Assembly: GCA_022559845.1 (NCBI GenBank)
Contig: CM040128.1
Coordinates: 74,339,247 to 74,403,246, forward strand
Reading direction: 5' to 3'
Source: Amorphophallus konjac
Taxonomy: Eukaryota; Streptophyta; Magnoliopsida; Alismatales; Araceae
Length of the DNA stretch: 64,000 bases
Part shown: positions 34,037 to 45,692 of the stretch, one piece after another
Position numbering within the stretch: position 1 is the stretch's first letter
Layout: the number at the start of each line of letters is the position of its first letter
Notes under the pieces: model-generated
What the model was told of the DNA's origin: nothing
What the model saw: only the letters and a program-made list of their open reading frames with translations
Database searches by the model: none
Position numbers and translations under genes: made by a program

Positions 34037-34969
34037 TCCAATGATGCGGGACGAGACCACGGACACGACAAGCTCGCGATTGTCCCTTAACGAGGGAAGC
34101 GTCGGATGTGCGCGGTTGAGAAACCGACAATGAGCTAGGGTGGTCGGCTCTCACTTGTGTCCAGATCGAGTCACGGACGGTCACGCTCTCTCTCGCAGCA
34201 GCGGTGATATGAAAATAAAGTGAGCTACGATCCTAGAACATGCTCTCTAGCAGTGGCATAAACAAGTATATATAAAAATAAGCAAATGCCGAGTGTAGGG
34301 AGCGAGAACGATACCTCCACGCGCTCGACGTGGGGAAGACAGACCCGACCGAAACTCGTACTCCCGGAACAATAATACACAATATTACAGTAATACACGT
34401 CGCTGCCCACTCCACCCAGGGAGGTAAAGGGCTACACAATGGGGTCCGGGAGGATCGAATTAGGGTTGATGGGCGGCTTCTGGCGTTGATTCGGCAGCAC
34501 CCGAACTAGTGACGATGGGGCCCACGTGCGGTCCGGAGGGGCCGTGTGAGACCCGGTGGCACCACTGTGGTGGGGACACGTATGGAAGTGATCCCTGGGC
34601 TGGCGGCACGCTGGGACGTGTTAGGGTGCAAGGCCCGGATACAGAGGGGGGTGAATGTATCCCTCTACAGAGATAGCCTAATTAAAACTCTAAAACTCAG
34701 TAATGCGGAATTAAAACTGTTGCAGAAATGGCCTGATGAACCTTGGAAGGATCAAAGCAAGACAGCAACACAAGAAGCCCTCAAATGATCCTAAGCAAGC
34801 ATCTAATGCGCAGCAATTAAGTGAATGAATAAGAAGAACAAACCACAAGGGACACCAGGGTTTTTAGGTGGTTCGGTCAACAGACCTACGTCCATCGCTC
34901 ACTCCAAACCAGAGTGAGGCTTCCACTAGTAACACTAGCACAGCAGACTCAGTCTGTAACAAAGGCTGC

Positions 34970-35400
34970 CAAACAGCTTGACCAGGGAATAACCTCCCCT
35001 CTTCCTCCCAACCGGAGGGACACCCCAAGTGACTTCCAGCCACTTGGAAATCAGAGACACACGGTCTCTCTTCCTCCAGACATGGAGGGAACCCCTGGAC
35101 TTGCTACCCACAAGCCCAGAACCGGAGGAACAAGCCTCCCTTCCTCCAAACCGGAGGGGAACCTAGAGACCCAAGTCTCTCTTCCTCTGAACCCCAGAGG
35201 GAAGCACAACCGGAGATAAATCTCTCTTCCTCCAACCCGGAGGGAAACAACCGATGACACCCTGTCAAAGGCAACCAGAGACGCAAGTCTCTCTTCCTCC
35301 ACACCGGAGGGAACCAACCACAAGTAGCACCAAGCTACTTGCAAACCGAAGACACAAGATCTCCCGTCTCCTGAGTCCACAGGAGGAACCCGATCCCCAA
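34970..35400. repeat. Double-hairpin array in element C LTR
   Basis: About seven units of 40-65 bp, typically AGAGAC-(4-5 nt)-GTCTCT followed by CTTCCTCC-(4-6 nt)-GGAGGGAA. Arm sequence varies with pairing kept, e.g. CCTCTGAACCCCAGAGG at 35183-35199. Repeated in the other LTR at about 42889-43319. Confidence 0.85.
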
Positions 35401-36109
35401 TAGGGCAATCGGAGGAACAACAAATGAATAGTTCAAAGGAAAAACAAAACCCAGCAACAGAAAGCTGAAAAGGTAAAATCAAATGTGGCTCTCGCAAGAG
35501 CTGGCTGGCCTGGATTTGATCCACGGTCCAGCAGGAACTTCTTCTACTGCTTCTCTCTTTCTCCCAGCACGAACTCTCTTTTCTTCTTCTTCTTCTCACT
35601 GCTCTTGCCTTCTCCTTCTTCTCACTCTCTGTATCTCACTGTCTCTCTTTCTTTTTATTCTTCTGCTCTCTCGATCTAGCTCTCAGCCTTCTCTATCTCT
35701 TCTTTTTCTACTACACGTCTTCTCTTAGCTCTGGCTGCTTCTACTTCAGTCACTCTCTCTACACTTTCTCTTTTTTCTCTTCAGAGGAAGAAGACACATA
35801 TTTATAGCAGCAGCAGATTAGGGCAGCGTGTGCTCTCCACGATTCCCGCCCAAATACTTCAGTCCACGTGGAGGCTCCTCTGCATCTCGGATCACGTGCC
35901 AGATGCTAGCCTCGTATCACGTGCCCCACTCTTCATAGGTTCCACGAACAGTACCTGTCACACAGTTATAGGAGATTAATCAGAAGGATAAAATGTATAG
36001 TCTTTGAAGACTTAGCCAATGAGTGTATTGACTTGAAATGTGATAACAAGTGTGTAGACTTGAACTTAGAAATGAATGTATAGACATTAGAATAGCAAAA
36101 GGTGCACTC

Positions 36110-36660
36110 TACTGAAAATGACACGGGGTACATAAGATGACTACAGCACGAGATAAACAGAGAACGACACGAGGTACATACAGTATCAAAGCTAACACTA
36201 CAAGGATAACGACACGAAGTCAGATGAGAACAACACGAGGTAAAAGAGAACGACACGAGGTAAAACGGTAGTAAGACACGCGATCAGAGAAAACCTGGAT
36301 GAAGATAGAAGGAAACAACACGCGGACATAAACACAAGAATAACACGAAGACACGAATACAAAAGCAACACGACATAACAAACAACAAAGAGAACGGCAC
36401 GAGGTAAAACGACACTTTACTAAAAAGACTTGAATGCACATGAAGACAACTCGAGTACTAAGTTGCTCGAACGTACGAACGACTCGAAGACGAGGACGAC
36501 ACGGGCTGACAACCACTTGAAGATGAAAACAGAAACCGAAACGAAGTGTGGTTACAAAACAAGAAAGACACGAGGTCTAGGAAAAGCAACACGAAGATAG
36601 AAATAACAAAGAAACGACTCGAACTACGGACGACATGGAGACAACACAGTCAGACTAGAC
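36110..36660. repeat. ACACGAGG short-repeat array in element C LTR
   Basis: Some fifteen or more copies of (CG)ACACGARG, often followed by TA, irregularly spaced at 15-40 bp (e.g. 36164, 36210, 36249, 36560). Same at about 44029-44580 in the other LTR. It lies in U3, upstream of the TATA box in transcription direction. Confidence 0.8.
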
Positions 36661-36679
36661 TTGAGACACTTAAAGCTTG

Positions 36680-37566
36680 AATTTAGAGAAGAATGCATGA
36701 AGTAAAATCAACACGAAGGCAGAAGAAGACGGTCAACGAGACGCTGACTCTATACAGACTTAAGCTAAAGCAAGACAGTCGATGTATGGACTTTATGAGA
36801 AGGAAACTGAACACTGTACACACTTCCAACGTACAGGCTTCATATGAACAGCCCAATGTGCATACTTCCCTTCGATGCATCTACAGTGCAATGTATGGAC
36901 TTGACGAACATTATGCAATGTATGGACTTTGATGTTCAACTGGTGAGTGTACAGACTTCACCAATGAAACGCTCACTGTACAGACTTGCTGGATGCAACG
37001 TGAGACGCTGTATAGACTTCATCTTCTAGCGTATAGACTTAATGAATGCATATGCCAAAACCATTGTACAGACTTGACATATTTAAAGTGCATGCGATGC
37101 AGACTGTACAGACTTTGATATGTGAGACATAAAGAGAATGCACTGAAGTCTGTATAGACTTAGCATGAAGCACACATGCGATGTACAGACTTCAAGTCAT
37201 GTAATGCAATGTACACACTTCAGCTAAGCAAGCTTCAGTGAATGTATGGACTTCATGAATAAGATGCAATGCTAACTGTTGTATAGACTTGTGAAACGAT
37301 GCAAGCTACAGGACAATGCAAGCTGTTCAGACTTTGTGTGTTCAAATCCCAATGTACAGACTTAGCTTTGAGCATGGGACGTACAGACTTGGCGAATGCA
37401 ATATTCAGACTTGGACGCATGCTGTGCCATGCGATGTATAGACTTTATGAGCATCTACAGTGTAGTGTATGGACATGCAAACTTGAATGTGCAGAATTGA
37501 TGACTGATGAATGATGTATAGACTATGCTGAAAGGGTATGACAGCAACACCCATTTGTACAGACTA
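36680..37566. repeat. TGTACAGACTT array in element C LTR
   Basis: Roughly twenty copies of TGTAYAGACTT (variants TGTATGGACTT, TGTACACACTT) spaced mostly 25-40 bp apart, between unrelated spacers. Same at about 44600-45485 in the other LTR. The core is the reverse complement of AAGTCTGTACA in the Tat 32-bp array at 7103-7925. Confidence 0.88.
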
Positions 37567-37774
37567 ACATCAAACAATCCAGATAAAATGCAATTTATGA
37601 AATGCATGAACAATTATGAAATGCACCAATGACCACTACACACAGCCATATCTAAAATGCAGCAATAATTCAGATAAGATTTTCAATGAACCATTCATCT
37701 GCACCACAAACAGACTTGTATGCATTCAAATGACTTATAGTATTTGCTATCATCAAAATCACAGGGACACAACA

Positions 37775-40221
37775 ATCTCCCCCTTTTTGATGATGGCAAT
37801 ACTATGAGTCTTATGAATGAAATGAGTGGAGTAATCAGACTAGGAGTATTCAGACTAGACTCATCAAAGTATTCTGCCCCTTTGACTTCATCAAAAAGAA
37901 AAACAATACTTTGATAACCTAGTGATGTCATATTAAACACTCAAGATAGTTCAGCAGAAGATGGCAACACAATATCAGAAGCAATTAAAACAGTTCTCCC
38001 CCTTAGTCAAACAACTTATGCAGTCATGCATATGCAACAATACTCCCCCTTTGACATGGCAGAAGTTATAGAGCTAATGCAGACAAACAGCATGATCAGA
38101 CAATTTAGCACATTGTCCCCTTATGCATATAGTCTCTCAAACAGACCAGAGAATTCTACCCTTATGATCCATGATGCAATAGAAATCTACAAGGATGAAC
38201 TCTGGTTATCCAAAGAAAATTCTGAGAGTTATGCGTTACATAAGAGAGAACCAATGTCAATCAAAACACATTGATAGAGGGCAATATGATCAGAAACGTT
38301 TTGAAGGTTGAAACCAATTGAGATGAAGGGAGAATATCAACAAAAACACAGGGAGACTAGATTTCCCCCTTTAAGAAAGACACCCAGCAAGACAGGAAAG
38401 CTCCCCCTGATTAGATGATGGAGTGAAGCCAATTGATATAGTGAAGTGATGAGCATCTATCAGCGAGACACAAACTGTATTCATAGTGAATAAATGAGGA
38501 AGACAGATTTTCATTAGCACATCAAATTCATAAATCTTTGTAAATGAATTTCAGATTCTTCAATTATAATAGATTATGAATGAGTTTAAGCTGACCATCA
38601 TGATTTAAGAGAGATGTATTCAAAGTTTATCAAGGAAATTCAATACTCATATCTAAATCACCTATTAATAAAGGTGAACCAACAACTCATTTGATATTCA
38701 TGTTTAACCTCCTTCCATCTTACTCATTTAAATTCAGTGACTCCTATGGAAAATACACAAGATCATATTGAGATTAAACAGAAATAAATGAGACTGAGCT
38801 TGTCTTTAGATTTTCAGAATTCTCTGATACCAATTGAGCAGCACTTATTTTTCCTGAGCAAGTTTGGTTCAGTCAACACCTTTTTACATGAGGCACAACA
38901 CGTTTTAGGTGAAGTGATCCAGTTACTCAATGTGACAACCGTATTGCCTCTTAAAGATAATAGAGTTAGCAGTGGAGTATCTTTTTACATGAGGAGACAC
39001 CTTGATCAGAGGCCAGAATCCCCAGTTACTCAACACATCCATGCCATTGCTCTGCCAGACTTTCAAACATATTGAAAAGAGGTAACTATGGTACTTCATG
39101 ACATGGGCTTACTCTATTTCATTGATAGAAAACCCAGTTTCTCTGTGACCACAGTCATTGCTCTAGCTTTAAATTTTAACTATTTTCAGATTCTTCAAAC
39201 AAAGCTCAGTACACTTGAAATGATTAAGAACAATACTTTCTACATGTATCTTAACCAAAGAAAGCCATGTCTTTTAAAATTTCAGATTTCAGAAGGTTTT
39301 GCATGAAATTCATGAGGCAATTGGTTAAGACTTATTAAGCATGATGATTCAGATATTTTTCAAGTCTTTTACATCAAAACTTAGAAAATACATTAGGCTT
39401 AAATCAATTTGATTTATCAAAACATTCTTAAGCCAGTATAATAGAAGATTTTTCTTTTCAAAATGTCTGATTTATGCCTAGGGTGCACTGATTAAATCTT
39501 TCCTCATTCGGCTGAATTAATGACATAGTCAAGAGAAATTAGCAGAGAGCAATTCAGATACCAATAGTTGAGAGAATTGAGCAATTCAGATGCAAGCCTT
39601 AAAGACCAGAATTCAGTCAGATTAGCTTGGGACAGTCTTGACAAGACATGAAGAAATGTGTATGATACTAACAAGTTATCAATTGAATTCATAGTAGACA
39701 GAATCAATGGAGCTACATCAGTGTAGACAACAGAGAATTCAAGTGAACCATACATTTGCCAAGAATGGATCAGATTGCTAGACAGAAGGAGTTCAAGAGG
39801 TAAAGAGATGAATCAGGAATGCTCCCCCTATCTAGATGCAATGAATCATTTTTTTTTTGTATGTAAGGAGATGCAATTGCAACTAACTACATGTATGCAT
39901 TCAGCAAATGAGATTATCATGATTATGCAAGCATCAATCAAACTCCCCCTTACAAAGTGCATGATATGCAATTAACATATATGCACACAGCTCACAGTAC
40001 AAGCAAGAAAGCCTACAAAGCTCAGTGCAGGAGTCAAACCAAACAAACAGCATGTATGCATGAAATTATGACTTATCAGATCAACCATAAATTTCATTTG
40101 AACAGATGTGAAGAATTTACCTGAATGGGGTTTTATCAACTCGGGTGCCTTGGTTTATTTTCCCCTTCCTTTTTTTATTATTATTACCTCAGCTTCCAAG
40201 GCACACCTTCAAGTTAGCTCA
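37775..40221 (-). other. Element C 3' non-coding region with multiple PPT-like tracts
   Basis: No coding sense. Minus-strand AAGGGGGAG-type tracts occur at about 37783, 37996, 38042, 38366, 38402, 39832 and 39943. Multiple PPTs before the 3' LTR are, from memory, a recognised Sirevirus trait. The rest is AT-rich and anonymous, probably decayed pol/env space. Confidence 0.75.
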
Positions 40222-42513
40222 CTATGTTGCTTGGGCAGGTACCCAAACTGTCTTGGGCCCTGCATGGTTAATAGTGACACCTTTGGCAGGTGTTCTAAAC
40301 AACCTCTTAGCGTGTAGGTCATCAGATCTCATCAAATGGCAATTATTCATTGAATGACCTAATATACCACAATAATAGCAAGAGGCAGCAGATTTCAGAT
40401 TTGATTTATGCACATTCTGATTAGTATGAGTTCTATGTGCATATGCATGAAATTTTCTGTTAACAGAATTAAGATTCTGTTTACCAACATAAGCCAGCCA
40501 ACAGTCAGCAGCTCTATGGCCTGGCTTCCCACATTCAAAACATGTAAGTGTTTTCTTTTCAAACACAAATTCATTTCTATCAGAAATATTTCTATTGACA
40601 GGGAATTTACCAGATTTATTGTTAAACTTCCTTCCCTGAGCATGCCAACATTGGGCGGCAATGTGGCCCATCTTGCCACAGTGAAAGCATGAACTAGGAT
40701 TTCTTCCACCAGCCCTCAGCCAGCATTCAATGGCCATGTGGCCAATCTTTCCACACTCAAGGCATGTAATGAGCTTATCTTTAAAAACAAATTTGTTCTT
40801 ATTAGGACCATGTTGGCTTGCAGGAGATTTACCATGATATGAATGAGATGTTTTCTTATCATTTGTAAACCAGCATTGTGCAATTGTGTGTCCTAATTTA
40901 CCACAGTGAAAACATTCAATTTTCTTTTTCTGAAATAAAGGATTTCTATCATGAAGGTTCCTAGCAGTCATATCATCCTTCTCCATCAATTTACATTCAT
41001 GCATCAGATGACCAAATTTATGACAATAATGGCATGGCATTTTCTTTTTAGATGCATGTGAATGTGTGTGTGAACTTTGATTAACATGCCCTAATGAACC
41101 CTTTTTATTTATTTTCTGTTTTCCACTCTTTTTCTGATTTTTGTTCTGTTCTTCAGTTTTCTGAACAATAGGCTGTTTATCTTTTGAAGTGGTGGCTACA
41201 TTTGAAGCTTTTACAAAAGATGTCATCAACTTACTCTGAAACTCTTTCTTATTAGCATTGTTGTAGCCCAGCCCTTCCTTCCTAGTGTTGATTTTTATAC
41301 CTAGTAGCTTGTCTAGATTTTTCTGCCCATTTACAAATTTTGACAGAGAATTGTTCAGATCATTTATTTCAGATTGAAGAGAAGAAATCTGATGTTCATA
41401 GTTGACTATATCTTCTTCACAGACCAGAATCTGTTGATGCATCACATCATTCAAATTTTTAAGAGTTTCAATCTCTTGTTTCAATTTGAGCTCATTTTGA
41501 TTTTCATCAACAGATTTTCCCTTTTCAAATGTCAGCAATCTCTCTGACATGGTGGAGTTCAACTGTTTTAGTTTCTCAATTTCCTCCTTTAGACTAGTGT
41601 TCTCCTGCTCAAGTTTATCATCATCAAACAAAACATCAGTTAGGAAACTTGGATATTCTGATTTACAGTTTTCAAAGTTTTCCTGAGATTTTAAGTTCGC
41701 AACACTAACAACCTCGAACTCTTCATTGATCAATTTGTTTTCATTCTCAAGACTGATTAGTTTTTGTTCAGATTCTTGACATTGATTTCTGAGTTTAGTG
41801 TTTTCAGATTTAACATGATCAAGTTCTAATTGAATTCCATCTAATTTCGACACTTGTCTTCTGAGTATCTCATTTTCAGTTTTCAGAATTTCAGGATTTT
41901 CAAGATTTTCAGTCCAAGAAATGGGATCCCCTAGATTTGTTATCTTCTTTATCAGACTTTTATTTTTCTTCCTCAGTTTTTCATGGGAGTGTAACAGATT
42001 AGCATAGGCATCTTCCCAGTCATCTAAGGTGAAATTCTCGAAAGGGTTTACCTCCACAGCATCTTCAAATTCATCTTGTTCACTGCCATGGTTGCTCTTG
42101 TCAGCCATCAGGCAGCTGTCCTCATTCATCCTCTGAGCTATCTTCAGCTGATCCAGAATGTCTTTAGCGGACCTGCAGTCATAAAAACAAGAATGTAGAA
42201 CCTTGTCAGTGGCTTCTTTCATCAATTTCAAAACTTTCTGATTCTCTTCATTTCTCGATCTGTGACTTTTAGTCCATTTGGACTTTTCCTTTGGCAGTCT
42301 GTGAGGACCATGTGAGATTAACTTCCACAGATCCGGATTTATCAATTTCACATAGTTATGGAGACTGGTAACCCATGAGTTGAAATTAGAGCCATTGAAA
42401 CCCGGTGGAGAACCCATTGAGTAAATCGGCAAACAGATTAATGCAGCAAAGAGTAAAATCAGAAATGCACCAAGGGACAATAGGATCCTCTGCAGATCGT
42501 TGGATCTGATCAA
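40222..42513 (-). CDS. Six-zinc-knuckle Gag-like protein of element C
   Basis: 763 codons, uninterrupted. The first ATG (42513) is 10 nt past the PBS; the segment before M33 is hydrophobic (residues 10-31) and probably leader read-through, so ATG 42417 (MGSPPGFNG) is the likelier start. Residues 33-125 hold only the N-terminal piece of a copia capsid domain (SNFNSWVTSLHNYVKLINPD); the rest of the capsid (YEGT, ESIxxM, SLPxxW, ELIGSL boxes) is missing. Residues about 165-395 form a long coiled coil. CCHC knuckles start at C494, C534, C584, C609, C658 and C712 (CHYCHKFGHLMHEC, CFHCGKLGHTIAQC and so on). The C-terminus GPKTVWVPAQ matches Sirevirus Gag. It may bind RNA and co-assemble with a helper Gag. 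Confidence 0.9.
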   Translation of the reverse strand: MIRSNDLQRILLSLGAFLILLFAALICLPIYSMGSPPGFNGSNFNSWVTSLHNYVKLINPDLWKLISHGPHRLPKEKSKWTKSHRSRNEENQKVLKLMKEATDKVLHSCFYDCRSAKDILDQLKIAQRMNEDSCLMADKSNHGSEQDEFEDAVEVNPFENFTLDDWEDAYANLLHSHEKLRKKNKSLIKKITNLGDPISWTENLENPEILKTENEILRRQVSKLDGIQLELDHVKSENTKLRNQCQESEQKLISLENENKLINEEFEVVSVANLKSQENFENCKSEYPSFLTDVLFDDDKLEQENTSLKEEIEKLKQLNSTMSERLLTFEKGKSVDENQNELKLKQEIETLKNLNDVMHQQILVCEEDIVNYEHQISSLQSEINDLNNSLSKFVNGQKNLDKLLGIKINTRKEGLGYNNANKKEFQSKLMTSFVKASNVATTSKDKQPIVQKTEEQNKNQKKSGKQKINKKGSLGHVNQSSHTHSHASKKKMPCHYCHKFGHLMHECKLMEKDDMTARNLHDRNPLFQKKKIECFHCGKLGHTIAQCWFTNDKKTSHSYHGKSPASQHGPNKNKFVFKDKLITCLECGKIGHMAIECWLRAGGRNPSSCFHCGKMGHIAAQCWHAQGRKFNNKSGKFPVNRNISDRNEFVFEKKTLTCFECGKPGHRAADCWLAYVGKQNLNSVNRKFHAYAHRTHTNQNVHKSNLKSAASCYYCGILGHSMNNCHLMRSDDLHAKRLFRTPAKGVTINHAGPKTVWVPAQAT

Positions 42514-42537
42514 TCAGAGAACCGCTCTGATACCAAT

Positions 42538-45500
42538 TGTTAGGGTGCAAGGCCCGAATACAGAGGGGGGTGAATGTATCCCTCTACAGAGATAGCCTAA
42601 TTAAAACTCTAAAACTCAGTAATGCGGAATTAAAACTGTTGCAGAAATGGCCTGATGAACCTTGGAAGGATCAAAGCAAGACAGCAACACAAGAAGCCCT
42701 CAAACGATCCTAAGCAAGCATCTAATGCGCAGCAATTAAGTGAACGAATAAGAAGAACAAACCACAAGGGACACCAGGGTTTTTAGGTGGTTCGGTCAAC
42801 AGACCTACGTCCACCCCTCACTCCAAACCAGAGTGAGGCTTCCACTAGTAACACTAGCACAACAGACTCAGTCTGCAACAAAGGCTGCCAAACAGCTTGA
42901 CCAGGGGAACAACTTCCCCTCTTCCTCCCAACCGGAGGGACACCCCAAGTGACCTATAGCCACTTGGAAACCAGAGACACACGGTCTCTCTTCCTCCAGA
43001 CACGGAGGGAACCCCTGGACTTGCTACCCACAAGCCCAGAACCGGAGGAACAAGCCTCCCTTCCTCCAAACCGGAGGGAAACCTAGAGACCCAAGTCTCT
43101 CTTCCTCTGAACCCCAGAGGGAAGCACAACCGGAGATAAATCTCCCTTCCTCCAACCCGGAGGGAAACAACCGATGACACCCTGTCAAAGGCAACCAGAG
43201 ACGTAAGTCTCTCTTCCTCCACACCGGAGGGAACCAACCACAAGTAGCACCCAGCTACTTGCAAACCGAAGACACAAGATCTCCCTTCTCCTGAGTCCAC
43301 AGGAGGAACCCGATCCCCAACAGGGCAATCGGAGGAACAACAAATGAATAGTTCAAAGGAAAAACAAAACCCAGCAACAGAAAGCTGAAAAGGTAAAATC
43401 AAATGTGGCTCTCGCAGGAGCTGGCTGGCCTGGATTTGATCCACGGTCCAGCAGGAACTTCTTCTACTGCTTCTCTCTTTCTCCCAGCACGAACTCTCTT
43501 TTCTCTTCTTCTTCTCACTGCTCTTGCCTTCTCCTTCTTCTCACTCTCTGTATCTCACTGTCTCTCTTTCTTTTTCTTCTTATGCTCTCTCGATCTAGCT
43601 CTCAGCCTTCTCTATCTCTTCTTTTTCTACTGCACGTCTTCTCTTAGCTCTGGCTGCTTCTACTTCAGTCACTCTCTCTACACTTTCTCTTTTTTCTCTT
43701 CAGAGGAAGAAGACACATACTTATAGCAGCAGCAGATTAGGGCAGCGTGTGCTCTCCACGATTCCCGCCCAAATGCTTCAGTCTACGTGGAGGCTCCTCT
43801 GCATCTCGGATCACGTGCCAGATGCCAGCCTCGTATCACGTGCCCCACTCTTCATAGGTTCCACGAACAGTACCTGTCACACAGTCATAGGAGATTAATC
43901 AGAAGGATAAAATGTATAGTCTTTGAAGACTTAGCCAATGAGTGTATTGACTTGAAATGTGATAACAAGTGTGTAGACTTGAACTTAGAAATGAATGTAT
44001 AGACATTAGAATAGCAAAAGGTGCACTCTACTGAAAATGACACGTGGTACATAAGATGACTACAGCACGAGATAAACAGAGAACGACACGAGGTACATAC
44101 AGTATCAAAGCTAACACTACAAGGATAACGACACGAAGTCAGATGAGAACAGCACGAGGTAAAAGAGAACGACACGAGGTAAAACGGTAGTAAGACACGC
44201 GATCAGAGAAAATCTGGACTAAGATAGAAAGAAACAACACGCGGACATAAACACAAGAATAACACGAAGACACGAATACAAAAGCAACACGACATAACAA
44301 ACAGCAAAGAGAACGGCACGAGGTGAAACGACACTTTACTAAAAAGACTTGAATGCACACGAAGACAACTCGAGTACTAAGTTGCTCGAACGTACGAACG
44401 ACTCGAAGATGAGGACGACACGGGCTGACAACCACTTGAAGATGAAAACAGAAACCGACACGAAGTGTGGTTACAAAACAAGAAAGACACGAGGTCTAGA
44501 AAAGCAACACGAAGATAGAAATAACAAAGAAACGACTCGAACTACGGACGACATGGAGACAACACAGTCAGACTCGACTTGAGACACTTAAAGCTTGAAT
44601 TTAGAGAAGAATGCACGAAGTAAAATCAACACGAAGACAGAAGAAGACGGTCAACGAGACGCTGACTCTGTACAGACTTAAGCTAAAGCAAGACAGTCGA
44701 TGTATGGACTTTATGAGAAGGAAACTGAACACTGTACACACTTCCAATGTACAGACTTCATATGAACAGCCCAATGTGCATACTTCCCTTCGATGCATCT
44801 ACAGTGCAATGTATGGACTTGACGAACATTATGCAATGTATGGACTTTGATGTTCAACTGGTGAGTGTACAGACTTCACCAATGAAACGCTCACTGTACA
44901 GACTTGTTGGATGCAACGTGAGACGCTGTATAGACTTCGTCTTCCAGCGTATAGACTTAATGAATGCATATGCCAAAACCATTGTACAGACTTGACATAT
45001 TTAAAGTGAATGCGATGCAGACTGTACAGACTTTGATATGTGAGACACAAAGAGAATGCACTGAAGTCTGTATAGACTTAGCATGAAGCACACATGCGAT
45101 GTACAGACTTCAAGTCATGCAATGCAATGTACACACTTCAGCTAAGCAAGCTTCAGTGAATGTATGGACTTCATGAATAAGATGAAATGCTAACTGTTGT
45201 ATAGACTTGTGAAACGATGCAAGCTACAGGACAATGCAAGCTGTTCAGACTTTGTGTGTTCAAATCCCAATGTACAGACTTAGCTTTGAGCATGGGACGT
45301 ACAGACTTGGCGAATGCAATATTCAGACTTGGACGCATGCTGTGCCATGCGATGTATAGACTTTATGAGCATCTACAGTGTAGTGTATGGACATGCAAAC
45401 TTGAATGTGCAGAATTGATGACTGATGAATGATGTATAGACTATGCTGAAAGGGTATGACAGTAACACCCATTTGTACAGACTAACATCAAACAATCCAA

Positions 45501-45692
45501 ATAAAATGCAATTTATGAAATGCATGAACAATTATGAAATGCACCAATGACCACTACACACAGCCATATCTAAAATGCAGCAATAATTCAGATAAGATTT
45601 TCAATGAACTATTCATCTGCACCACAAATAGACTTGTATGCATTCAAATGACTTATAGTGTTTGCTATCATCAAAATCACAGGGACACAACA
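42538..45692 (-). repeat. Element C 5' LTR (right)
   Basis: 3155 bp, collinear with the left LTR throughout all three arrays; only scattered substitutions and single-base gaps were seen. The TATA motif here has one substitution (minus TATAAGTA at about 43718-43725). Confidence 0.95.

Larger units (their letters stand above)
34619..37774 (-). repeat. Element C 3' LTR (left)
   Basis: 3156 bp with three internal arrays: double hairpins (34970-35400), CACGAGG repeats (36110-36660) and TGTACAGACTT repeats (36680-37566). TATA box TATAAATA on the minus strand at 35799-35806, so the hairpins fall in the transcribed R/U5 part and the two direct-repeat arrays in U3. The Sirevirus block AGGTGGTTCGG...CTACGTCCA is at 34861-34900. 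Confidence 0.95.
34619..45692 (-). mobile_element. Element C: Sirevirus-type gag-only LTR retrotransposon
   Basis: TSD GGACG at 34614-34618 and 45693-45697; LTRs 34619-37774 (3156 bp) and 42538-45692 (3155 bp), TGTTAGGG...GACACAACA; PBS for initiator Met-tRNA at 42524-42535; PPT AAAAAGGGGGAGAT on the minus strand at 37775-37788. Internal 4.8 kb: one 763-codon Gag-like ORF and about 2.4 kb of non-coding sequence with many PPT-like tracts; no pol. The near-equal LTR lengths, and its position inside B, make it a young layer. It must borrow Pol from a Sirevirus. Confidence 0.95.
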
